50,300 bases of DNA, taken from positions 1 through 50,300 of the forward strand of contig JBBRLS010000032.1 of assembly GCA_038231215.1 (NCBI GenBank), in the 5' to 3' direction. Every line of letters begins with the position of its first letter. The first letter of the stretch is position 1. The position numbers and the translations under genes were made by a program. Shown here in pieces: positions 1 to 8,221 of the stretch. This DNA is from Schlegelella_A sp038231215. Its GTDB lineage: Bacteria; Pseudomonadota; Gammaproteobacteria; Burkholderiales; Burkholderiaceae_C. The notes under the pieces are model-generated. The model saw only the letters and a list, made by a program, of their open reading frames with translations. It did no database searches and was not told the origin of the DNA.

Positions 1-209
1 GCTACGACATCGACCTGACCAAGTGCATCTTCTGCGGCTTCTGCGAAGAGAGCTGCCCGGTCGACTCGATCGTCGAGACGCACATCTTCGAATACCACGG
101 CGAAAAACGCGGCGACCTCTATTTCACCAAGGACATGCTGCTTGCGGTCGGCGACCGCTACGAACCCGAGATCGCCGCGGCGAGGGAGGCGGACGCCAAA
201 TACCGCTGA
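1..209 (+). CDS. nuoI: NADH-quinone oxidoreductase subunit I, C-terminal part
   Basis: This is the last 68 codons of NuoI, cut by the left edge of the window. NuoI is the peripheral-arm subunit of respiratory complex I that carries two 4Fe-4S clusters (N6a/N6b) and passes electrons towards NuoB. The second ferredoxin motif, CIFCGFCEESCP, is directly visible near the start and is followed by the usual tail that includes YFTKDMLL. The gene is followed by nuoJ, nuoK, nuoL, nuoM and nuoN in the canonical order. The identification is secure from motif plus context; only the 5' end is missing. Confidence 0.95.
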   Translation, partial: YDIDLTKCIFCGFCEESCPVDSIVETHIFEYHGEKRGDLYFTKDMLLAVGDRYEPEIAAAREADAKYR

Positions 210-266
210 AGCGAAGCGCCGCCTGGAACGCAGGCGGCGCGAGCAAGCGCGCGCGCACCGATCGCC

Positions 267-914
267 ATGACGACAGCCACCGCCCTGTTCTACGTCTTCT
301 CGTTCGTCCTGCTGTTCGCGGCGTTCCGCGTCATCACGGCGCGCAGCCCGGTGTATGCCGCGCTCTATCTGGTGCTCGCCTTCTTCAGCGCCTCGTGCGT
401 CTGGATCCTGCTGCGCGCCGAGTTCCTGGCGATCGCGCTGGTGCTCGTCTATGTCGGCGCGGTGATGGTGCTCTTCCTCTTCGTCGTCATGATGCTCGAC
501 GTCGACACGGCGTCGCTGCGCGTCGGCTTCTGGAAGCACTTTCCGGTCGCGCTGTTCGTGGGCGTGGTCATTGCGCTCGAGATGGCGGCGGTGCTGATCC
601 CCGGCTTCTACGTCACCGAGGCGCGGCCGCTCAGCGCGGCGGCTCTCAAGCTCGGCAACACCAAGCTGCTCGGCGTCGAGGTCTACACCAGCTACCTCTA
701 TCCGCTGCAGATCGCCGCCGTGATCCTGCTCGTCGCGATCATCGCCGCGATCTCGCTGACGCTGCGCGCGCGCAAGGACTCCAAGCACATGGATCCTTCC
801 GAGCAGGTCAAGGCGAAGAAGGCCGATCGCGTGCGCATCGTGTCGATGAAGCCCGAGGCGGTGGCGCACGACGCGGCGAGCGATGCCGCGGCGTCCGTGG
901 GGGACCGGCGGTGA
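267..914 (+). CDS. nuoJ: NADH-quinone oxidoreductase subunit J
   Basis: This 215-residue membrane subunit of complex I helps form the E-channel/antiporter junction of the proton-pumping arm. Five hydrophobic segments occupy roughly residues 1-165. They include the conserved stretch LVYVGAVMVLFLFVVMML (about residues 60-80), which corresponds to the pi-bulged TM3 of the family. The polar tail of about 50 residues after the last helix (RKDSKHMDPSEQVKAKKADR and onward) is of the kind seen in betaproteobacterial NuoJ. The stop codon overlaps the GTG start of nuoK, which implies translational coupling. Confidence 0.95.
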   Translation: MTTATALFYVFSFVLLFAAFRVITARSPVYAALYLVLAFFSASCVWILLRAEFLAIALVLVYVGAVMVLFLFVVMMLDVDTASLRVGFWKHFPVALFVGVVIALEMAAVLIPGFYVTEARPLSAAALKLGNTKLLGVEVYTSYLYPLQIAAVILLVAIIAAISLTLRARKDSKHMDPSEQVKAKKADRVRIVSMKPEAVAHDAASDAAASVGDRR

Positions 915-1228
915 GTTTGGGCCCCGTCACGCTCGGCCACTACCTCACGCTCGGCGCGATCCTGTTCGCGCTGTCGGTGATCGGCATCTTCCTCAACCGC
1001 AAGAACCTGATCGTGCTGTTGATGGCGATCGAGCTGATGCTGCTCGCCGTCAACCTCAACTTCGTCGCCTTCTCGTACTACCTGGGCGACATGGCCGGCC
1101 AGGTGTTCGTGTTCTTCATCCTCACCGTCGCTGCGGCCGAGTCGGCGATCGGCCTGGCGATCCTGGTCGTGCTGTTCCGCACCCGCTCGACGATCGCCGT
1201 CGACGAGCTCGACACGCTGAAGGGCTGA
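911..1228 (+). CDS. nuoK: NADH-quinone oxidoreductase subunit K
   Basis: NuoK is the small three-helix, Mrp-like subunit of complex I (homologue of mitochondrial ND4L). The GTG start at 911 shares four bases (GTGA) with the nuoJ stop and gives 105 residues, the normal length. The conserved membrane glutamates used in proton transfer are seen in the segments MAIELMLLAVNLNFV and AAESAIGLAILV. The reading frame stays open upstream, but the homologous protein clearly begins MSLGPVTLGHYLTLGAI, so the longer frame is not used. Confidence 0.95.
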   Translation: MSLGPVTLGHYLTLGAILFALSVIGIFLNRKNLIVLLMAIELMLLAVNLNFVAFSYYLGDMAGQVFVFFILTVAAAESAIGLAILVVLFRTRSTIAVDELDTLKG

Positions 1229-1239
1229 GGCCGAAGCGC

Positions 1240-3291
1240 ATGGCAGCACAACTTTCTCCGGCCCTGCTTCTCGTCGTGCCGCTGGCGCCGCTGGTCGGCG
1301 CCATCGTCGCCGGCCTGTTCGGCCGCCAGGTCGGGCGGCGCGGCGCGCACAGCGTCACCATCCTCGGCGTTGCCATCGCCTTCGTCGTCTCGGCCTGGGT
1401 GCTGTACTCGGTAGTCGCCGACGGCGCGCGCTTCAACGCCACGATCTACGAGTGGATGGTCCTGGGCGGCCCGGGCGGGCCGGGCAGCCTGAAGATGGAG
1501 ATCGGCTTCCTCGTCGATGGCCTGACGGCGTTGATGATGGTCGTGGTCACCTTCGTGTCGCTGATGGTGCACGTCTACACGATCGGCTACATGGCCGACG
1601 ATCCGGGTTACCAGCGCTTCTTCAGCTACATCTCGCTGTTCACGTTCTCGATGCTCATGCTCGTCATGAGCAACAATTTCCTGCAGCTCTTCTTCGGCTG
1701 GGAAGCGGTCGGCCTGGTGTCGTACCTGCTCATCGGCTTCTGGTTTACGCGGCCGACGGCGATCTTCGCCAACATGAAGGCCTTCATCGTCAACCGGGTC
1801 GGCGACTTCGGCTTCATCCTCGGCATCGGCCTGATCGTCGCCTACGCCGGCACGCTGAGCTACGCCGACGCATTTGCGCAAGGCGGCAGCCTGGCCAAGC
1901 TCGGCTTTCCCGGCACCGACTGGCGGCTCATCACCGTCATCTGCATCTGCCTGTTCATCGGTGCGATGGGCAAGAGCGCGCAGTTCCCGTTGCACGTCTG
2001 GCTGCCCGACTCGATGGAAGGCCCGACGCCGATCTCGGCGCTGATCCACGCCGCGACGATGGTGACGGCCGGCATCTTCATGGTCGCGCGCATGTCGCCG
2101 CTGTTCGAGCTCTCCGACACGGCGCTGTCCTTCGTGCTCATCATCGGCGCGATCACCGCGCTCTTCATGGGCTTTCTCGGCGTCATCCAGAACGACATCA
2201 AGCGCGTCGTCGCGTACTCCACGCTCTCGCAGCTCGGCTACATGACGGTGGCGCTTGGCGCCTCGGCGTATTCGGTGGCGATCTTCCACCTGATGACGCA
2301 CGCTTTCTTCAAGGCTCTGCTCTTCCTCGCCGCCGGCTCGGTGATCATCGGCCTGCACCACGACCAGGACATCCGCAACATGGGGGGCCTGCGCAAGTAC
2401 ATGCCGATCACGTGGATCACGTCCCTGGTCGGCTCGCTGGCCCTGATCGGCACGCCGTTCTTCTCGGGCTTCTATTCCAAGGACTCGATCATCGAGGCGG
2501 TGCACGAGAGCCACCTTTTCGGCGCCGGCTTCGCCTACTTCGCGGTCGCGGCCGGTGTCTTCGTCACGGCGTTCTATTCCTTCCGCATGTACTTCCTCGT
2601 CTTTCACGGCGAGGAGCGCTTCCGCCACAAGCCGTTCCCGCCCGAGGCCCACGACGATCACGCGGCCGACGGCGACCACGTGGCGCACGGCGACCCGCAC
2701 GAGTCGCCCTGGGTCGTGACGCTGCCCCTCGTGCTGCTGGCGATCCCCTCGGCCGTGATCGGCTTCCTGACGATCGGCCCGCTGTTGTTCGGCGACTTCT
2801 TCAAGGGCGCGATCACCACCTATCGCGGTGCGCACCCGGCCATGGCGGCGCTCCAGGGCGAGTGGCACGGCCCGGTCGAGATGGCGCTGCACGCGTTCAC
2901 CGGCCCGGTCTTCTGGCTGGCGCTGGCGGGCGTCGTCCTCGCCTGGTTCTTCTACATGAAGAGGCCTGACATCCCGGCCGCGATCAAGCACCGCTTCTCG
3001 TTCGTGTACGAGGTGCTCGACAACAAGTACTACTTCGACTGGTTCAACGAGAACGTGCTGTCGCGCGGCGCGCGCGTGCTCGGCACGGCGCTCTGGAAGC
3101 GCGGCGACGTCGGCGTCATCGATGGCGTGTTCATCGACGGCGGCTCCAGCGTCGTCGGCAGGGTGGCGCGCTCGACGCGCGCCCTGCAAAGCGGCTATCT
3201 CTACTGGTACGCCCTGGTCATGATCGTCGGCGTGATCGGGCTCATGACGTGGCAGCTCTGGCCGTATCTGGCCATCTTCTTCGGCCGCTAG
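1240..3291 (+). CDS. nuoL: NADH-quinone oxidoreductase subunit L
   Basis: NuoL is the distal antiporter-like subunit of complex I, 683 residues here. The start ATG lies 11 bases after the nuoK stop and gives MAAQLSPALLLVVPLAPL. Key charged residues of the proton channel are visible: E155 in FFGWEAVGLVSYLLIGFW and K245 in MGKSAQFPLHVWLPDSMEGP. The His/Asp-rich loop near residue 470 (HDDHAADGDHVAHGD) is a variable cytoplasmic insertion seen in many proteobacterial NuoL proteins. The C-terminal part carries the lateral helix and final TM segment (ends WQLWPYLAIFFGR). Confidence 0.96.
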   Translation: MAAQLSPALLLVVPLAPLVGAIVAGLFGRQVGRRGAHSVTILGVAIAFVVSAWVLYSVVADGARFNATIYEWMVLGGPGGPGSLKMEIGFLVDGLTALMMVVVTFVSLMVHVYTIGYMADDPGYQRFFSYISLFTFSMLMLVMSNNFLQLFFGWEAVGLVSYLLIGFWFTRPTAIFANMKAFIVNRVGDFGFILGIGLIVAYAGTLSYADAFAQGGSLAKLGFPGTDWRLITVICICLFIGAMGKSAQFPLHVWLPDSMEGPTPISALIHAATMVTAGIFMVARMSPLFELSDTALSFVLIIGAITALFMGFLGVIQNDIKRVVAYSTLSQLGYMTVALGASAYSVAIFHLMTHAFFKALLFLAAGSVIIGLHHDQDIRNMGGLRKYMPITWITSLVGSLALIGTPFFSGFYSKDSIIEAVHESHLFGAGFAYFAVAAGVFVTAFYSFRMYFLVFHGEERFRHKPFPPEAHDDHAADGDHVAHGDPHESPWVVTLPLVLLAIPSAVIGFLTIGPLLFGDFFKGAITTYRGAHPAMAALQGEWHGPVEMALHAFTGPVFWLALAGVVLAWFFYMKRPDIPAAIKHRFSFVYEVLDNKYYFDWFNENVLSRGARVLGTALWKRGDVGVIDGVFIDGGSSVVGRVARSTRALQSGYLYWYALVMIVGVIGLMTWQLWPYLAIFFGR

Positions 3292-3307
3292 AGCCAACAA
3301 CAAGAAC

Positions 3308-4789
3308 ATGCCCTTGCTCAGCCTCGCCATCTGGCTGCCCATCTTCTCGGGCGTGCTGCTGCTCGCCTTCGGCCGCGACGATCGCGCCGGCGCGGTGCGC
3401 TGGGCGGCGCTGATCGCATCGGTCATCAGCTTCGTCGTCACGATCCCGCTCGTCACCGGCTTCAACACCTCGCTGGCAACGATGCAGTTCGTCGAGCGTC
3501 ACGCCTGGATCAGCCGTTTCAACGTCTGGTACCTGCTCGGCGTCGACGGCATCTCGGTCTGGTTCGTCCTGCTCTCGGCCTTCATCACGGTGATCGTCGT
3601 CGTCTCGGCGTGGCAGGTCATCACCGAGCGCGTCAATCAGTACATGGGCGCGTTTCTCGTCCTCTCGGGGCTGCTCGTCGGCGTGTTCAGTGCCCTCGAC
3701 GGGCTGCTCTTCTACGTCTTCTTCGAGGCCACGCTGATTCCGATGTATCTCATCATCGGCGTCTGGGGCGGGCCGCGGCGCGTCTACGCGGCGTTCAAGT
3801 TCTTCCTCTACACGCTGGCCGGCTCGCTGCTGATGCTGATCGCGCTGATCTACCTGTACTACAAGTCGGGCGGCAGCTTCGACATCCTCGTCTGGCATCG
3901 CCTGCCGCTCGCCATCGACGCACAGGTGCTGCTCTTCTTCGCCTTCTTCTTCGCCTTCGCCGTCAAGGTGCCGATGTGGCCGGTGCACACCTGGCTGCCC
4001 GACGCCCACGTCGAGGCGCCGACGGGAGGCTCGGTCGTGCTGGCGGCGATCATGCTGAAGCTCGGTGCCTATGGCTTCCTGCGCTTCTCGCTGCCGATCA
4101 CGCCCGACGCGAGCCACAAGTGGGCCTGGTTCATGGTTGCGCTCTCGCTCGTCGCCGTCGTCTACATCGGCTTCGTCGCGCTGGTGCAAAGCGACATGAA
4201 GAAGCTCGTCGCCTATTCGTCGATCGCGCACATGGGCTTCGTGACGCTGGGTTTTTTCATGTTCAACGAGCTCACGACCTCGGGTGCGATCGTGCAGATG
4301 ATCTCGCACGGCTTCGTCTCGGGTGCGATGTTCCTGTGCATCGGCGTGCTCTACGACCGGGTCCACTCGCGCGAGATCTCGGCCTACGGCGGCGTCGCCA
4401 ACACGATGCCGAAGTTCGCGGCGCTGGCCGTGCTGTTCGCGATGGCCAATTGCGGCCTGCCCGGCACCGCCGGCTTCGTCGGCGAGTGGATGGTGATCCT
4501 CGGCACGATCGCGGCGCAGCACTTCTGGATCGCCGCGATCGCCGCCTCGACCATGATCTGGGGCGCCGCCTACACGCTGTGGATGGTCAAGCGCGTCTAC
4601 TTCGGCAAGATCGCCAACCACCATGTGCGCGAGCTGGCCGACCTGAACACGCGCGAGTTCGCGATGCTCGGCGTGCTCGCTGCCGCGGTGATCGCGATGG
4701 GCGTCTATCCCAAGCCCTTCACCGACGTGATGCACGCATCCGTCGCCCAGCTCCTGCGCCAGACGTCCCTCTCGAAAGTGATTCCGTGA
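3308..4789 (+). CDS. nuoM: NADH-quinone oxidoreductase subunit M
   Basis: NuoM is the middle antiporter-like subunit of complex I, 493 residues with about 14 membrane helices. The conserved channel glutamate is E140 in LLFYVFFEATLIPMYLIIGV. The lysine-containing half-channel motif AVKVPMWPVHTWLPDAHVEA and the second half-channel block SDMKKLVAYSSIAHMGFVTLG are clear. The gene starts 16 bases after nuoL, and its last bases overlap the GTG of nuoN, so the three antiporter genes form one translationally linked block. Confidence 0.96.
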   Translation: MPLLSLAIWLPIFSGVLLLAFGRDDRAGAVRWAALIASVISFVVTIPLVTGFNTSLATMQFVERHAWISRFNVWYLLGVDGISVWFVLLSAFITVIVVVSAWQVITERVNQYMGAFLVLSGLLVGVFSALDGLLFYVFFEATLIPMYLIIGVWGGPRRVYAAFKFFLYTLAGSLLMLIALIYLYYKSGGSFDILVWHRLPLAIDAQVLLFFAFFFAFAVKVPMWPVHTWLPDAHVEAPTGGSVVLAAIMLKLGAYGFLRFSLPITPDASHKWAWFMVALSLVAVVYIGFVALVQSDMKKLVAYSSIAHMGFVTLGFFMFNELTTSGAIVQMISHGFVSGAMFLCIGVLYDRVHSREISAYGGVANTMPKFAALAVLFAMANCGLPGTAGFVGEWMVILGTIAAQHFWIAAIAASTMIWGAAYTLWMVKRVYFGKIANHHVRELADLNTREFAMLGVLAAAVIAMGVYPKPFTDVMHASVAQLLRQTSLSKVIP

Positions 4790-6258
4790 ACTGGCAAGCC
4801 GTCCTTCCCGAGATCGCGCTGCTCGCCGCGGCCTGCGTCGTCGCGCTCGCCGACCTCTGGGTCAAGGACCGCGAGCGGCTCCTCACCTATTGCCTGGCGC
4901 AGGGCTCGCTCTTCCTGATCGCTTTGCTCCAGCTCTGGTACTTCTACGACGGCTTCACGCTCTATGCCATGCAGCGCATGGTCGTCGCCGACCCGATGGG
5001 GCATCTGCTCGGCCTCTTCGCCACGCTGGCGATGATGGTCACGCTGGTCTACGCGCGCCCCTACGCTGCCGAGCGCGACATGCTGAAGGGCGAGCTGTTC
5101 TCGCTCTCGATGTTCGCGCTGCTCGGCATCCTGGTGATGGTCGCGGCCAACAACTTCCTCGTCGTCTACCTCGGCCTCGAGCTGATGTCGCTCAGCCTCT
5201 ATGCGCTCGTCGCGATGCGGCGAGACAGCATCCCGGCCACCGAGGCGGCGATGAAGTATTTCGTGCTCGGCGCGCTGGCCAGCGGCTTCCTTCTCTACGG
5301 CCTGTCCATGATGTATGGCGCCACCGGCTCGCTCGCGATCCCCGAGGTGTTCAAGGCGATCGGCACGGGCCAGATCAACAAGTCGGTGCTCATCCTGGGC
5401 ACGGTCTTCGTCGTCTCCGGCCTGGCCTTCAAGCTCGGCGCCGTGCCCTTCCACATGTGGGTGCCCGACGTCTATCAGGGCGCGCCGACGGCGGCGACGC
5501 TGCTCGTCGGCGGTGCCCCCAAGCTGGCCGCCTTCGCGATCACGATCCGCCTGCTCGTCGAAGGCATGATCGGCCTCGCCGTCGACTGGCAGCAGATGCT
5601 CGTGCTGCTTTCGGTCGGCTCGATGCTGCTCGGCAACCTGGCGGCGATGGCGCAGACCAACATCAAGCGCATGCTGGCCTATTCGACGATCGCGCAGATC
5701 GGCTTCATGCTGCTCGGCCTGTGTCCCACCGTGGTGAGCAGCAACACCATTTCGGCGGGCAATGGATACAGCTCGGCGATGTTCTACGTCATCGTCGACG
5801 TGCTCACCTCGCTCGGCACCTTCGGCATGATCATGCTGCTCTCGCGCGCCGGCCACGAGGCCGAGCTGATCGACGACTTCAAGGGCCTGGCCAAGCGCAG
5901 CCCCTGGTTCGCCGGCGTCATGGCGGTCTTCATGTTCTCGCTCGCCGGCATCCCGCCGACGGTCGGCTTCTACGCGAAGCTGGCCGTGCTGCAAGCGCTG
6001 GTCTCGACCAACGTGCCCGGCTTCATCTGGCTCGCCGTCGCCGCCGTCGTGCTCTCGCTGCTCGGTGCGTTCTACTACGTGCGCGTCGTCAAGGTGATGT
6101 ACTTCGACGAGCCGGTCGACGCCCACGCCATCGCCGGCAGCCCCGACGCGCGCATCATGCTGTCGCTGAACGGCGCGGCCGTGCTCCTGCTCGGCATCCT
6201 GCCGAGCGGCCTGATGCAGATGTGCGCACAGGCGATCGTGCAGATGTTCGCGACCTGA
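4786..6258 (+). CDS. nuoN: NADH-quinone oxidoreductase subunit N
   Basis: NuoN is the third antiporter-like subunit of complex I, 490 residues. The GTG at 4786 overlaps the nuoM stop by four bases and gives MNWQAVLPEIALLAAACVV, which matches the usual NuoN N-terminus. The open frame extends far upstream only because of GC-rich codon structure. Family blocks are seen: YLGLELMSLSLYALVA (channel Glu), FKLGAVPFHMWVPDVYQGAP and NIKRMLAYSTIAQIGFMLLG. It is the last gene of the operon. About 130 bases without a recognisable hairpin terminator follow. The small DUF2818 gene that often follows nuoN in Burkholderiales was not found. Confidence 0.96.
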   Translation: MNWQAVLPEIALLAAACVVALADLWVKDRERLLTYCLAQGSLFLIALLQLWYFYDGFTLYAMQRMVVADPMGHLLGLFATLAMMVTLVYARPYAAERDMLKGELFSLSMFALLGILVMVAANNFLVVYLGLELMSLSLYALVAMRRDSIPATEAAMKYFVLGALASGFLLYGLSMMYGATGSLAIPEVFKAIGTGQINKSVLILGTVFVVSGLAFKLGAVPFHMWVPDVYQGAPTAATLLVGGAPKLAAFAITIRLLVEGMIGLAVDWQQMLVLLSVGSMLLGNLAAMAQTNIKRMLAYSTIAQIGFMLLGLCPTVVSSNTISAGNGYSSAMFYVIVDVLTSLGTFGMIMLLSRAGHEAELIDDFKGLAKRSPWFAGVMAVFMFSLAGIPPTVGFYAKLAVLQALVSTNVPGFIWLAVAAVVLSLLGAFYYVRVVKVMYFDEPVDAHAIAGSPDARIMLSLNGAAVLLLGILPSGLMQMCAQAIVQMFAT

Positions 6259-6388
6259 TCCGGCCATTCCGCCGCAGCCCATGCGATTGCAGGAACCCGG
6301 CAGCGGTATGTACTGGCTGCGCGCCTGGCGCGAAGGTCGCCGACCGGTCGAATGGCGCAGTCTTTGAGTCGGGTCGGATAATGCGGTC

Positions 6389-6847
6389 ATGAAGGTCCTG
6401 AACCTGCGCTGCGCCGAAGACCACGGCTTCGAAGGCTGGTTTGCGTCTGAAGACGAATTCATCGCGCAAACGCAGAGCGCCGCCATCGCCTGTCCGCTCT
6501 GCGGCAGCACCTCGATCCGCAGGATGCCCAGCGCGCCGCGCCTCAACGTCGCACGCCATGCGGCGCCCGAGGCGGATGCGGCGCATGGCTCGGCGAATAC
6601 GACTCCGACGACGACGACGATGACGCTGCAGTCGCAGTGGCTGCGCGCCGTTCGCCATGTCATGAGCTCGACAGAGGACGTCGGCGACCGCTTCGCCGAG
6701 GAAGCTCGCCGCATCCATTACGGCGAAGTCGAGGAGCGCGGCATCCGAGGCCGTGCGACAAGCGAGGACGCCGAGGCGCTGCGCGAGGAGGGCATCGCCG
6801 TCATGGCCTTGCCGCTCCCCGACGCCCTGAAGGGCCCCATCCAGTAG
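6389..6847 (+). CDS. DUF1178 family protein
   Basis: This 152-residue soluble protein is recognised as DUF1178 from its N-terminus, MKVLNLRCAEDHGFEGWF, and its CPLCGS knuckle at residues 35-40. With C8 this may form a small zinc site (inference). The C-terminal half has the family's conserved ARRIHYGEVEERGIRGRATS block and ends with the proline-rich LPLPDALKGP. The family is common in alpha- and betaproteobacteria, and its function is not established. It lies downstream of nuoN on the same strand with a 130-base gap, so it may or may not share the nuo transcript. Confidence 0.88.
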   Translation: MKVLNLRCAEDHGFEGWFASEDEFIAQTQSAAIACPLCGSTSIRRMPSAPRLNVARHAAPEADAAHGSANTTPTTTTMTLQSQWLRAVRHVMSSTEDVGDRFAEEARRIHYGEVEERGIRGRATSEDAEALREEGIAVMALPLPDALKGPIQ

Positions 6848-6856
6848 AGGTCGGGA

Positions 6857-7114
6857 TCAGTGCACCGCCGGGGCGCAAGACTCGAGCAGGAGGAAGCGCG
6901 AATCGTCGAGGGCGCTGATCAAGGCGTCGCCGACCCGGTCGAGAGAAAACGAATCGCCTGGCGCGAGGACGATGTCGCGGCGGTCGCCGTCCTGCGTGAT
7001 CCAGAGCGAGCCGCTCAGGCATTCGATGCGGTGGCCGAACGGCCGCGTTTCGTGAATGCGACGGATCCGGCCCTTGTCGAGGGTGCGGGTGTCGAGCTTG
7101 AGGTCGTTGTTCAT
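6857..7114 (-). CDS. DUF2917 family protein (small cupin-like)
   Basis: This 85-residue protein has the sequence pattern of DUF2917, a small beta-rich cupin-like family of unknown function. Conserved elements are GHRIECLSGSLWITQDGD and DIVLAPGDSFSLDRVGDALI. The start chosen is the ATG at 7114 (MNNDLKLDTRTL), because an AGGAG ribosome binding site lies just upstream on this strand. An in-frame start 63 bases further upstream has no such site and would run through a predicted regulator-binding site. The gene is divergent from a LysR regulator, the usual arrangement for a regulator and its target. Confidence 0.85.
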   Translation of the reverse strand: MNNDLKLDTRTLDKGRIRRIHETRPFGHRIECLSGSLWITQDGDRRDIVLAPGDSFSLDRVGDALISALDDSRFLLLESCAPAVH

Positions 7115-7128
7115 GTCATTCTCCTGTA

Positions 7129-7147
7129 GCATGCTTCGTATGCATGC
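7129..7147. promoter_or_regulatory. Candidate LysR operator, site 1 (GCATGC-N7-GCATGC)
   Basis: This 19-bp element consists of two GCATGC hexamers separated by 7 bases. It contains a T-N11-A core like those recognised by LysR-type regulators. Its near edge is 14 bases upstream of the DUF2917 start codon. Read in the direction of DUF2917 it matches the second copy (7241-7259) at 15 of 19 positions, and the second copy has the same spacing to its own start codon. Assignment to the adjacent LysR protein is inference. Confidence 0.5.
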
Positions 7148-7240
7148 GTCGCGGTGTGTCGCCGAGGGTATCGGCAAAGTCCACGAAGGAGAGTGTGGGA
7201 GCGGAGAAGGACATTCTCAAGCGGTATTCCGGAATGATTG

Positions 7241-7259
7241 GCATGCATGCATCGCATGC
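7241..7259. promoter_or_regulatory. Candidate LysR operator, site 2 (GCATGC-N7-GCATGC)
   Basis: This is the second copy of the 19-bp GCATGC-N7-GCATGC element. It ends 14 bases upstream of the LysR ATG at 7274, mirroring site 1 in front of DUF2917. A third overlapping GCATGC (7245-7250) falls inside it. The position suggests autoregulation of the LysR gene and argues that translation starts at 7274, not at the upstream ATG at 7238, which would place the element inside the coding region. Confidence 0.5.
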
Positions 7260-7273
7260 AAGAGCGCGCCGTG

Positions 7274-8221
7274 ATGAGCCGCCGCGCCTACGACGTTCCG
7301 CCGCTCGAGCTGCTCCTCGCTTTCGAGGCGGCGGCGCGCCACCTCAGCTTCACGCGCGCCGCCGACGAGATCGCGCTGACCCAATCCGCGGTCAGCCGGC
7401 AGATCCAGGCGCTCGAGGCGCAGCTCGGAGTCGCCTTGTTCCGTCGCCTGCACCGTGCCCTCGCATTGACCGAGGAGGGACGCGCTTTCCTACAGGCGAC
7501 CACCGAGGCGCTGGGAACCATCGACCGCGCCGCCCGTGCGTTGAAGGGCGGCGGCGAAGCGCGGACGGTGGTCGTCAGCACGACGCCGGGCTTCGCCGGC
7601 CTCTGGCTGATTCCGCGCCTCTCGTCGTTCGTCGCGGCGTATCCGGGCGTCGACGTGCGCATCTCGACCAGCTACACCCTGGCCAGCCTCGAGCGCGATG
7701 GCGTCGACGTGGCGGTGCGCTACCGTTCGGTCGACCTGCTGCCGACGGGCGCCGTGCCCTTGTTCGGCGAAACCGTCTTCCCGGTCTGCAGCCCGCGTCT
7801 GCTGCGGGCGGTCGGCGCGGCGCTGAAGGTGCCGGCCGATCTCGCCGGCCAGACCCTGCTGCGCATGGAGCCCGACGGCAGCAACCATCTGCAGGATTGG
7901 GGGCTGTGGCTGCACGCGATGCAGCTCATCCACCTCAAGCCGGCGGCGGTGCTGCACTTCTCGTCGTACGACCAGCTGGTCCAGGCGGCGGTGGCCGGGC
8001 AGGGCGTCGCCCTCGGCCGGGTGCCGCTGATCGATCGGCTGCTGAAGGCGAAGAAGCTGGTCGCGCCCTTCGCCGACGCCGTGGTCTCGCCGAAAGGCTA
8101 TTGCATGCTGGTCGCGCCCGGCGCGGCCCGTCGACCCGAGGTCGCCGCGTTCACCGCGTGGCTTCAGGCGGAAGCACGCGCCCCGGGTTCAGCACGCCCG
8201 CGGGATCGAGCGCGCGCTTGA
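7274..8221 (+). CDS. LysR-family transcriptional regulator (GcvA/AmpR-like)
   Basis: This regulator of 315 residues has an N-terminal winged helix-turn-helix (LELLLAFEAAARHLSFTRAA, then TQSAVSRQIQALEAQLGVAL) and a C-terminal periplasmic-binding-protein-like effector domain. The FTRAADEIALTQSAVS block and the following LFRR.HR.LALTEEG pattern are typical of the GcvA/AmpR subgroup. Start choice: the ATG at 7274 gives MSRRAYDVPPLELL. Two in-frame upstream ATGs (7238, 7250) would add 8-12 residues not typical of the family. The 3' end overlaps the convergent FAD-oxidase gene by 71 bases. Its ligand is unknown; the probable target is the divergent DUF2917 gene. Confidence 0.9.
   Translation: MSRRAYDVPPLELLLAFEAAARHLSFTRAADEIALTQSAVSRQIQALEAQLGVALFRRLHRALALTEEGRAFLQATTEALGTIDRAARALKGGGEARTVVVSTTPGFAGLWLIPRLSSFVAAYPGVDVRISTSYTLASLERDGVDVAVRYRSVDLLPTGAVPLFGETVFPVCSPRLLRAVGAALKVPADLAGQTLLRMEPDGSNHLQDWGLWLHAMQLIHLKPAAVLHFSSYDQLVQAAVAGQGVALGRVPLIDRLLKAKKLVAPFADAVVSPKGYCMLVAPGAARRPEVAAFTAWLQAEARAPGSARPRDRARA

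Noticed and set aside
7238..7273. Upstream ATG starts for the LysR gene (7238, 7250)
   Set aside because: They would place the 19-bp operator-like repeat inside the coding region and add residues before the typical LysR N-terminus.
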